Below are positions 1 through 5,413 of a stretch of 5,443 nt of DNA, piece by piece. The position numbers and the translations under genes were made by a program. The notes beneath the pieces are model-generated. The model worked only from the letters and a program-made list of their open reading frames with translations. It made no database searches and was not told the DNA's origin. Position 1 is the stretch's first letter. Each line of letters starts with the position of its first letter. Source of the stretch: Bacteroidales bacterium UBA3824 (GTDB lineage: Bacteria; Bacteroidota; Bacteroidia; Bacteroidales; UBA3824); NCBI GenBank assembly GCA_002393195.1, contig DGIK01000110.1:1-5443 (forward strand), read 5' to 3'.

Positions 1-1
1 G

Positions 2-2494
2 TTTGAATTTGCGGTAACATTCAAGGATATGAACCGCCTCACCAATTTCGTGATGCCAGAACTCCACATCAGCAACAATACTGTAATTAATGGCGGTTTC
101 AATACCCGTCAGCGCAATTCGTGGGTCAACCTCCGCACCGACCATCTCGCGTATGAGGATTACAACATCGACAGCCTCAATGTGATGGCGAGGATTTTTG
201 ACGACAATTTTGAGTTCAATATGCACAGCGACACTGTTTTGATTGGCGAAAATATGAAACTCAAGCAGCCTGCCTTTGAAGTTCTTGCCAACAACGACAC
301 TGCAAATTTCTCCTTCGTCTGGGACAATTCGACAGAACTGCGCAACGAAGGCTCTTTGGTGGGCAATTTTGTGGTGGCTCCGCACGAATTGGAGGGGCAT
401 TTCCCGCTCTTGAAGACCGAATTTTACCAATCGATGTTTTATGTGATGGGTGCTAAGTGGGACATTCCACATTCGTCGATTACTGTGGATTCCAACGCCG
501 TGTCCATCAAGGACTTCCTGCTACGTAGCGGACGGCAGTTGCTCGCCATCAACGGCAATATCAGCGATTTGCCCGAGGACAAGGTGGATGTGGAATTGCA
601 GGATTTTGACCTCTCGTTGTTCAATTATTTTATAGGCAATAATTCCATTTCAGGACATTCGACGGGGCATGTGTCGCTTTCCAACCTGTATGGCGCGTTG
701 CCTTTGGTGGAGGTTTACAACAAGATTGACACCCTGAAAGTTAATGATGTAAATCTCGGTCCATTCTCTGCTGAAATTGGTTTTCAGCCTGCCGATTCGA
801 TGTTGGTGCTCGACTTCTACACATTGTCGAAGTTACAGAAAAAGAATCTCCACGGCTCTGGCAATTTGGACCTTAAAAATCAGGAAATAGATTTTACATT
901 TGATATTGGCAACCTGTCGTCCAGGGTGCTTCGCCCGCTGTTCCAAAATTATCTCAAAGTGCCTAATACTCAATTCCTCGATGGCGTCACGAAGATTACA
1001 GGAAAGCTCGACAGCCCCAAAATAAGCAGCAACCTCAAACTCAAGGGCGGCTACTTCCAAATCGATTACCTCGGCGTAAAATACACTATACAAAATTCGC
1101 TCAACATCACTCTCGACAATCAAAAAATCACCCTCGAAAAGGTAAAACTTTTGTCCGGCAAGACTGGCGTGGCGTACTTAGAAGGCGTCATCAACCACAA
1201 CAACTTCGACAATTTTAAGATGAACGTGAACCTCCAGCTCAAGAATTTCACGCTCCTTGACGCCAAGGAGACCGACAGTTCCGCGTTCTGGGGCAAGGCG
1301 TTTGCATCGGGCAACGTAAGCATCACCGGCGACCCCACACGAATGATTAATATCGACGCCAAGGTGAAGACCGAAAAAAATACTCAGGTGTTCCTACCGC
1401 TGTACGGCGCGAGCGAGGTGAGCAACGATTTTAAATTCATCCACTTCAAGTCGCCGGAAGACACCGTGGAAATCCACCGTCAGCAGGCCGACCTCTCCGA
1501 CATTCGCATGAATTTCAACCTCGAGGTAACGCCCGACGCCGAAGTACAGGCATTGCTCGATGCAAATTCCAGCAACAACCTGAAAGCCTCCGCCTCCGGC
1601 AATCTCAAACTCAACGTAACGAGCGGCGGCGATTTCAATATGTACGGCACATTGTCGGTGGAAAAAGGTATTTACATGTTTTCAATGGGCACGGTGCTGA
1701 GCAAGAAATTTGAGGTAGTCAAGGGCGGCACGCTCCGTTGGAACGGCGACCCTATGGACGCAATTGTGGATCTTCAAGCGATGTACCGTCTGCGCAAGGT
1801 CAGCTTGTACAATCTGATGGTTGACGACCGTTACCGCGACAAGAAAGTGCCTGTGCAGTGCCTCCTGAAAATGCGCGGCAACCTCATGACGCCCGACATA
1901 TCCTTTGGCGTGAAGGTGGAGGACAATTCGGACGTTGCGCAAGGTCAATTGGACAATCTCGACGAGGGCAACATCAACAAACAGATGTTTTCATTGCTGT
2001 TGCTCAATCAGTTCCAGCCGTTGCCGGGTTTGAGGAGTAGTGAAAGTTCCATGTTCTCCGACATCAATCCTGGCGAAATTGTCAGCAACAAAATTAACCA
2101 CTGGCTCTCCGACGTTACGGATAAGGTGAATGTGGGTGTTAATTATCAGATGGGCAACGAGACCCAGTCCGACGAACTCGATGTTGCAGTCTCCACCCAA
2201 CTTTTTGACGACCGCGTTTCCGTGACCACAAACCTCGGCGTAGGTGGCGAGAGCAACGCCGCCGGCGCAAACCAGCGCACAAACAATGTAGTCGGCGAGG
2301 TTGAGGTTGATGTAAAACTCAACAAATCCGGCTCCATGACCCTCAATGTCTTCAACAAGGCAAACGACGACGAACTCAGCGAAGCCCATTATAAACAAGG
2401 CGTCGGCTTGACTTATCGCAAGGAGTTCGACACGTTTGGAGAGTTTTGGCGGAGTTTTGTCAAGATTTTCACGCCGAGGAGACGGAAAGAATAA
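2..2494 (+). CDS. tamB: TamB-like translocation/assembly module protein, C-terminal part (5' end outside window)
   Basis: The frame is open from base 2, upstream of the first ATG at 29, and the residues before that ATG (FEFAVTFKD) read as ordinary protein, so this is the last 830 residues of a longer protein. Bacteroidota TamB proteins usually have about 1,400-1,700 residues. Most of the visible part is alternating polar/hydrophobic beta-strand sequence (for example ITGKLDSPKISSNLKLKGG), as expected for the TamB beta-taco. The TamB C-terminal domain (DUF490) runs from about base 1620 to the end. Its landmarks are GTLSVEKGIYMFSMG, the GGTLRWNGDP motif near 1725-1755, MRGNLMTPDISFGV near 1870, NKQMFSLLLLNQF near 1975, and a final QGVGLTYRKEF strand. 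In known systems TamB is anchored in the inner membrane, spans the periplasm and works with an Omp85 protein (TamA, or the lipoprotein TamL in Bacteroidota) in outer-membrane assembly and lipid transport. No break or frameshift is seen. Family assignment is firm; the exact role in this organism is inferred. Confidence 0.93.
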   Translation, partial: FEFAVTFKDMNRLTNFVMPELHISNNTVINGGFNTRQRNSWVNLRTDHLAYEDYNIDSLNVMARIFDDNFEFNMHSDTVLIGENMKLKQPAFEVLANNDTANFSFVWDNSTELRNEGSLVGNFVVAPHELEGHFPLLKTEFYQSMFYVMGAKWDIPHSSITVDSNAVSIKDFLLRSGRQLLAINGNISDLPEDKVDVELQDFDLSLFNYFIGNNSISGHSTGHVSLSNLYGALPLVEVYNKIDTLKVNDVNLGPFSAEIGFQPADSMLVLDFYTLSKLQKKNLHGSGNLDLKNQEIDFTFDIGNLSSRVLRPLFQNYLKVPNTQFLDGVTKITGKLDSPKISSNLKLKGGYFQIDYLGVKYTIQNSLNITLDNQKITLEKVKLLSGKTGVAYLEGVINHNNFDNFKMNVNLQLKNFTLLDAKETDSSAFWGKAFASGNVSITGDPTRMINIDAKVKTEKNTQVFLPLYGASEVSNDFKFIHFKSPEDTVEIHRQQADLSDIRMNFNLEVTPDAEVQALLDANSSNNLKASASGNLKLNVTSGGDFNMYGTLSVEKGIYMFSMGTVLSKKFEVVKGGTLRWNGDPMDAIVDLQAMYRLRKVSLYNLMVDDRYRDKKVPVQCLLKMRGNLMTPDISFGVKVEDNSDVAQGQLDNLDEGNINKQMFSLLLLNQFQPLPGLRSSESSMFSDINPGEIVSNKINHWLSDVTDKVNVGVNYQMGNETQSDELDVAVSTQLFDDRVSVTTNLGVGGESNAAGANQRTNNVVGEVEVDVKLNKSGSMTLNVFNKANDDELSEAHYKQGVGLTYRKEFDTFGEFWRSFVKIFTPRRRKE

Positions 2495-2515
2495 TTCGCA
2501 GATTTTGCGAATTAT
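2491..2515 (+). terminator. Perfect 10-bp hairpin at the end of tamB
   Basis: Arms ATAATTCGCA (2491-2500) and TGCGAATTAT (2506-2515) are exact reverse complements around a 5-nt GATTT loop, and the left arm contains the tamB stop codon TAA. The downstream sequence is only loosely T-rich (a TTTTT run at 2524-2528), so this is a weak intrinsic terminator or an mRNA 3'-end stabiliser. It separates tamB from the promoter that follows. Confidence 0.6.
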
Positions 2516-2547
2516 AACACGCATTTTTGCTGATAATTCAAAAATTT

Positions 2548-2578
2548 TTTGCAGTGTCGTGAAGATTGTTTACCTTTG
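2548..2578 (+). promoter_or_regulatory. Bacteroides-type promoter for the first SLATT-like gene
   Basis: TTTG at 2548-2551 (-33 element) is followed after 19 bp by TACCTTTG at 2571-2578, an exact match to the TAnnTTTG -7 consensus of the Bacteroidota primary sigma factor. Transcription would start near 2585, giving a leader of roughly 20-25 nt before the ATG at 2608. The leader is A/T-rich and lacks a Shine-Dalgarno sequence, which is normal in this phylum. Confidence 0.75.
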
Positions 2579-2607
2579 GCGGAGAAACAATTAAAACGAT
2601 TGGTATT

Positions 2608-3531
2608 ATGGCAAAAAACATCTTCACACGATACGACAATATAAAGAAACTTGCAGGCGAGGGCAGCCCCTACGCCGTTGACTGCTATATGCAATATGTA
2701 GTTAAATTTTCAAAGGACGACAGGGAGCTGATTGCAAAATTCAGGAAAGACTACGAAGCCAAGCAAAACGACATTTCTGTAATTGAGGACTACACCGAGC
2801 AGCAGGTTCAGGTAATAACAACGTTCTTGAACTTTGCCTACGGACTGCCGGAGGACGAGGCTGACTACCAAAAATATGTCCAGCGCATCAAGGAGGCTGA
2901 CAAAAAAGCCGAGAAGGAGCAGGGCAAGAAGCTCTTGGATTTCAGCACCGAAGAGCAATTCCTCCAAAACCGTTTCAAGCGTTCGCGCAACTATTTCAGC
3001 GACACTGCATCAACGTTCAAAAAAAGTTATCACCGCGTACAGCGTTGGGTGATGGGATTGAGCCTTGCGGTGTCGGTGGTATCGTTGCTGTTTATCTTCA
3101 TTGGCAATCTTTCTTGGGCAGAAGGCAGTGTGCCCAAATGGTTTGGCAACTTGGACAATTTTATAGTTGCGGTGATTTCAGGCTTTGCCGCGTGGCTCTC
3201 TTCCAACGACAAACTGTGCCGAAATCTTGAATTTTGGGTCAAGTACCGCACCATCAGCGAAGCCCTCAAAAAAGAATACGACCTCTATCAAGGTCGCTGT
3301 GGCGTTTACGACATTCCCGACGACAATCCCGACCAATTCGGTCACACCAAAGCCGAAAAACTTTTCCGCATCAATTACGAGGAAATCATCCAGGCCGCCA
3401 ACGACAGTTTTGTCAGCATCCTCCAAAGCAACATCACCGTCCCCCCCGCCAACGTCGCCGACCAATACGCCAATTCATTCGGCAAAGCTGGCAGCGGAAA
3501 GATAGATGATGTTTTGGGTGAGAAGAAGTAG
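2608..3531 (+). CDS. SLATT/DUF4231-like two-transmembrane protein with an N-terminal helical extension
   Basis: A 307-residue protein from ATG 2608. A TTG in the same frame at 2566 is rejected because it lies beside and reads through the -7 promoter element. Residues 1-115 are charged and probably helical, and match no family I recognise. Residues 116-235 look like a SLATT domain: an N-terminal helix with RSRNYFS (126-131), a first membrane segment at about 146-165, a short loop with two Trp, a second segment at about 184-200, then EFWVKYRTISEALKKEYDLY, the amphipathic post-membrane helix typical of DUF4231. A single tail unit follows (Y234, then KLFRINYEEII near 251-261), and the last 40 residues look disordered. 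SLATT proteins are predicted membrane-disrupting effectors in nucleotide-dependent conflict systems; no activity is demonstrated here. It shares RNYFS and the post-membrane helix pattern with the protein at 4350-5327. It has its own promoter and probably its own terminator, and converges with the toxin gene. The SLATT call is by pattern only. Confidence 0.62.
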   Translation: MAKNIFTRYDNIKKLAGEGSPYAVDCYMQYVVKFSKDDRELIAKFRKDYEAKQNDISVIEDYTEQQVQVITTFLNFAYGLPEDEADYQKYVQRIKEADKKAEKEQGKKLLDFSTEEQFLQNRFKRSRNYFSDTASTFKKSYHRVQRWVMGLSLAVSVVSLLFIFIGNLSWAEGSVPKWFGNLDNFIVAVISGFAAWLSSNDKLCRNLEFWVKYRTISEALKKEYDLYQGRCGVYDIPDDNPDQFGHTKAEKLFRINYEEIIQAANDSFVSILQSNITVPPANVADQYANSFGKAGSGKIDDVLGEKK

Positions 3532-3542
3532 GGGCGGGGCTG

Positions 3543-3579
3543 GGCAACGTGCCGGTGAAAACGGGTGTACGTTGTTGCC
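3543..3579. other. G+C-rich imperfect inverted repeat between convergent genes
   Basis: GGCAAC (3543-3548) pairs exactly with GTTGCC (3574-3579), and the enclosed bases can add a few more pairs with bulges. The stretch 3530-3580 is much richer in G+C than the other intergenic DNA here. It may be part of a shared termination region for the two convergent transcripts, but this is weak. Confidence 0.3.
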
Positions 3580-3588
3580 GTGGATTAT

Positions 3589-3612
3589 TGCGAAACAGCC
3601 ATTTCGCATTTT
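3589..3612 (+). terminator. Intrinsic terminator of the first SLATT-like gene
   Basis: TGCGAAA (3589-3595) and TTTCGCA (3602-3608) form an exact 7-bp stem around a 6-nt loop, followed directly by TTTT on the plus strand. This fits a short rho-independent terminator for the gene ending at 3531. It lies just past the stop of the minus-strand toxin gene, so it could also act on that transcript, though the U-tract on that side is poor. Confidence 0.55.
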
Positions 3613-3616
3613 ATGT

Positions 3617-3925
3617 TCAAATATCCTTCTTTAACGTCTTCGGACTCATTTTTGTATTCCACAAATTTTCGAGCCTGATTTCATCTTTGCCGACGGAGTA
3701 TATTATCTTGAAATCTTTTTCAAAATTGACTGTGCGATAGACCTTTTTCTTGCCGACGAGCAATGGTTCTACGCGACCGCTTTCGGTGAATATTAGAATG
3801 CGGTCGAGAATTTTGTTGTATTCATCGCGTTTCTTTTGTGTAATGGTCATACCATAGTTCAATTGACAATATTCAAAAAAGTCTTCGATTCTTTCTTGAA
3901 ACTTTTTAGATGTAGTTATGTTCAT
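3617..3925 (-). CDS. RelE/ParE-superfamily toxin of a type II toxin-antitoxin pair
   Basis: A 102-residue, Lys-rich protein beginning MNITTSKKFQERIEDFFEYC. The length fits the RelE/ParE fold (about 90-110 residues). The order of elements also fits: an N-terminal helical hairpin (residues 7-45), then strands with VYRTVNFEKDFKIIYSV and the C-terminal I-R-L-E-N-L-W-N-T-K strand, resembling the FKIIYxxxxxxIxIxxIWxTRxxP pattern of plasmid-stabilisation toxins. RelE-type members cut mRNA on the ribosome and ParE-type members poison gyrase; the sequence does not tell which applies. The ATG at 3925 is preferred over an in-frame TTG at 3946, and it overlaps the antitoxin stop by 20 bp, so translation is probably coupled. 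It converges with the upstream plus-strand SLATT-like gene. No truncation is evident. Confidence 0.8.
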   Translation of the reverse strand: MNITTSKKFQERIEDFFEYCQLNYGMTITQKKRDEYNKILDRILIFTESGRVEPLLVGKKKVYRTVNFEKDFKIIYSVGKDEIRLENLWNTKMSPKTLKKDI

Positions 3926-4214
3926 ACTTTTTGAATATTTTGTCAATCCTTGCGTTACTTTCTTCGAGTGTATAGAACTTACCTTGTCTATATTCTTCCT
4001 CTATTTCATCCATCTCGCGGCTTGCCTCTTCCGGCGTCTGCGGCGTGGGAAAGTCAAGGTCGATGGTAACATCGTCATCTTCATCAACATAATTGTCGTA
4101 TTGATTGTTGTCGATGATAAACAGCAATTTCGTCAAAGACCGTGAATCTAGCGTCTGTACACGGTCTATAATCTGCCTTCTGAGTTTAGGCGTTTCTAAT
4201 TCTGCGGTGAGCAT
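3906..4214 (-). CDS. Antitoxin candidate, acidic, partner of the overlapping RelE/ParE-like toxin
   Basis: A 102-residue protein from ATG 4214 (MLTAELETPKLRRQIIDRVQ). An ATT-type start further upstream (4289) is rejected because it would read through the promoter. Residues 9-36 look like two helices (LRRQIIDRVQTLDSRSLTKLLFIID), and residues 45-58 are very acidic (DEDDDVTIDLDF). The C-terminal part, EIEEEYRQGKFYTLEESNARIDKIFKKYE, has the G-x(2-3)-T-x-E-E-S pattern common in small antitoxin-like proteins beside RelE-like genes in Bacteroidota; I rely on this resemblance and on gene order, not on a recognised domain. Antitoxin first, toxin second, with overlapping ends is the canonical type II layout. 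No clear helix-turn-helix, ribbon-helix-helix or AbrB fold is visible, so DNA binding and autoregulation are uncertain. It is divergent from the SLATT-like gene at 4350. Confidence 0.68.
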   Translation of the reverse strand: MLTAELETPKLRRQIIDRVQTLDSRSLTKLLFIIDNNQYDNYVDEDDDVTIDLDFPTPQTPEEASREMDEIEEEYRQGKFYTLEESNARIDKIFKKYEHNYI

Positions 4215-4245
4215 AGCGTTTTCGTTTTTATGGTTTTTGATACGG

Positions 4246-4276
4246 CAAACATACGATTTTTTGCGGATATTGCAAA
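4246..4276 (-). promoter_or_regulatory. Bacteroides-type promoter of the antitoxin-toxin operon
   Basis: Read on the minus strand, TTTG (plus-strand 4273-4276) is followed after 19 bp by TATGTTTG (4246-4253), an exact TAnnTTTG match. The predicted leader is about 25-30 nt, ending in the A-rich stretch before the ATG at 4214. This promoter supports choosing 4214 as the antitoxin start. Confidence 0.75.
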
Positions 4277-4288
4277 AAAATATTTGCA
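4271..4288. repeat. Inverted repeat TGCAAA-N6-TTTGCA between divergent promoters (possible operator)
   Basis: TGCAAA at 4271-4276 and TTTGCA at 4283-4288 are exact reverse complements separated by 6 bp. Each arm contains the -33 TTTG of one of the two divergent promoters. Symmetry is partly expected wherever two -33 elements face away from each other, but the match extends two bases beyond each TTTG. A regulator bound here would affect both transcripts. Confidence 0.45.
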
Positions 4289-4314
4289 TTATTAGAATTT
4301 ACGTGTTATCTTTG
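4283..4314 (+). promoter_or_regulatory. Bacteroides-type promoter of the second SLATT-like gene
   Basis: TTTG at 4283-4286 is followed after 20 bp by TATCTTTG at 4307-4314, an exact TAnnTTTG match. The leader to the ATG at 4350 is about 30 nt, A-rich and without a Shine-Dalgarno sequence. The bases just before the ATG resemble those of the first SLATT-like gene (both have an ACGAT element and then ATGGC). Confidence 0.77.
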
Positions 4315-4349
4315 GGCATCGAAAACACATCAATAATACGATAAAAACT

Positions 4350-5327
4350 ATGGCACAAGAACCATCATCAACCCCAAAAAACGAGAAGGACATAACTGCC
4401 TTTGACGTTGAAAGTTACATACAGCAGCGTTGGAACTCGCAGCGAAATTATTTCAGCAAGTCGTCGCAGAAGAAGCAGAAGTATTTCAACCGCTGTCAGA
4501 TTTGGATTATCCTCCTGAGCGCGCTCTCGGTAACGATATTGACCGTCGATTTGGATTATTTCACTGGTCTTTCGTGGACCAACAAGGTGATTTGCGCTAT
4601 CCTTTCGTTGGCGGTAATAGTTGTATCTGGCATCGACAAACTCAAACAGTATAATGCAGAGTGGATCAAAGACCGCAAGGCTACCGAAAAACTCAAAAGC
4701 GAGATTTGCAAGTACAAGTTTGGCGTTGAACCCTACACCGTGCCTGTAAAGGTAGAGGAGAAGAAAGAGGAAAGTGGAAAGAGTAAGGATGAAAGTGGTG
4801 AAAAGCCGAAAGCCGAAAGCGGTGATAAGAAACCAGAGGGCATTTCGGAGCGCACCAAGTTATTGTTGGAGCGGCTCAACACTCTCGCCGAACAATGCGA
4901 GGACGGAGGCATCCGCAGTTCTTACAAGGAAATCAAGGCAGAACTCGCCAATTACGTCGCCGGCACGAAGGAGTACGCCGACAAGGACGGCAAGATTTCG
5001 TCCAAGGACAAGGATTTTGTGGCGCGTCTCAACACAATTATGGATGAATACGTGAAGATTGTAGAGGAACAGAATATTTACAGCCGCATCAAAAACGAGA
5101 TTTGCGACTTCTACACCGACAAGGGCGCATACAAGGTGGAGGAAAAGCCGAAGCCAAAGCCCGCACCCAAATACGCCATCACCGACAATGATCGTCTCTT
5201 TGTAACCCGCGTCGAGGAAATCATCGCCAAGGATGTCGAGGAGTTTGAACAGACCAAGGCAAAACTCGCTGACATCGACGCACAAATAGACAAACTCATC
5301 GAGAGCAGGGGCGGCGTCAAGAAATAA
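4350..5327 (+). CDS. SLATT/DUF4231-like two-transmembrane protein with a triplicated cytoplasmic tail
   Basis: A 325-residue protein from ATG 4350, ending in tandem stops TAATAA. Residues 20-130 fit DUF4231 well: RWNSQRNYFS (27-36), a Lys-rich helix, a membrane segment at about 50-66, a short loop with W76, a second segment at about 79-95, then YNAEWIKDRKATEKLKSEICKY (101-122), matching the family's W-x2-yR-xxxE-xLK-xE pattern. Known members carry one tail after this: a YxxxxxPY-like turn and an F-V-x-R-V-E-E-I-I helix. Here the unit occurs three times (about 111-191, 192-245 and 245-306), with linkers rich in Lys, Glu and Ser (136-163) and Lys and Pro (263-274). The end (305-317) is a short charged helix. 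The family is predicted to form pores or perturb membranes in anti-phage nucleotide-signalling systems; the repeats might sense a ligand or drive assembly, which is inference. No enzyme motif is seen. It has its own promoter, divergent from the antitoxin. Confidence 0.75.
   Translation: MAQEPSSTPKNEKDITAFDVESYIQQRWNSQRNYFSKSSQKKQKYFNRCQIWIILLSALSVTILTVDLDYFTGLSWTNKVICAILSLAVIVVSGIDKLKQYNAEWIKDRKATEKLKSEICKYKFGVEPYTVPVKVEEKKEESGKSKDESGEKPKAESGDKKPEGISERTKLLLERLNTLAEQCEDGGIRSSYKEIKAELANYVAGTKEYADKDGKISSKDKDFVARLNTIMDEYVKIVEEQNIYSRIKNEICDFYTDKGAYKVEEKPKPKPAPKYAITDNDRLFVTRVEEIIAKDVEEFEQTKAKLADIDAQIDKLIESRGGVKK
4680..5267 (+). repeat. Three degenerate in-protein repeats in the SLATT-like tail
   Basis: Repeat 1 (4680-4922) contains EKLKSEICKYKFGVEPY and later LLLERLNTLAEQCE. 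Repeat 2 (4923-5084) contains KEIKAELANYVAGTKEY and DFVARLNTIMDEYVKIVEEQ. Repeat 3 (5082-5267) contains RIKNEICDFYTDKGAY and LFVTRVEEIIAKDVEEFEQ. The shared plan is I/L-K-x-E-I/L-x2-Y/F, then a Tyr about 8 residues on, a variable linker, and a helix L/F-V-x-R-L/V-N/E-x-I. The repeats are visible in protein but diverged in DNA, so the duplication is old. Confidence 0.6.
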
Positions 5328-5360
5328 TAATGAGGTCGTTATTTGGTTTCGATTACTTAA

Positions 5361-5406
5361 TAGCCGTGTACATTGAACAACTTTGTTGCGAAAATGTGCA
5401 CGGCTA
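5361..5406. repeat. Long hairpin: 13-bp stem with an inner hairpin, downstream of the second SLATT-like gene
   Basis: TAGCCGTGTACAT (5361-5373) pairs with ATGTGCACGGCTA (5394-5406), with 12 Watson-Crick pairs and one T-G wobble. The 20-nt interior holds a second small hairpin, CAAC-TTT-GTTG (5378-5388). Neither strand has a good U-tract after the stem (plus strand: AAAAATATTTG), so it is not a classical intrinsic terminator. It may still end or protect the upstream transcript, or be a dispersed palindromic element. Confidence 0.5.
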
Positions 5407-5413
5407 AAAAATA

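Noticed and set aside
29..31. ATG at 29 as the start of the TamB-like gene
   Set aside because: The frame is open to the left edge, with plausible protein sequence before the ATG, and the family is far longer, so the gene begins outside the window.
1991..2524. Minus-strand open frame of 177 residues inside tamB
   Set aside because: It is antisense to the well-supported TamB C-terminal domain, has no promoter, and its sequence resembles no family; it is a codon-bias shadow.
2566..2607. TTG at 2566 as the start of the first SLATT-like gene
   Set aside because: These codons overlap the -7 promoter element TACCTTTG and the expected transcription start; the ATG at 2608 fits the leader.
3481..3501. 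GKAGSGK near the C-terminus of the first SLATT-like protein as a Walker A P-loop
   Set aside because: The residue after GK is Ile instead of Ser or Thr, there is no preceding strand or Walker B, and it lies 10 residues from the end in a likely disordered tail.
3549..3740. Plus-strand open frame of 63 residues after the first SLATT-like gene
   Set aside because: It crosses the terminator hairpin and is antisense to the toxin gene; no promoter or family resemblance.
5361..5406. Hairpin as an integron attC site or an IS200/IS605 end
   Set aside because: No RYYYAAC/GTTRRRY core boxes, integrase, TnpA or TnpB gene is visible, so the assignment has no support.
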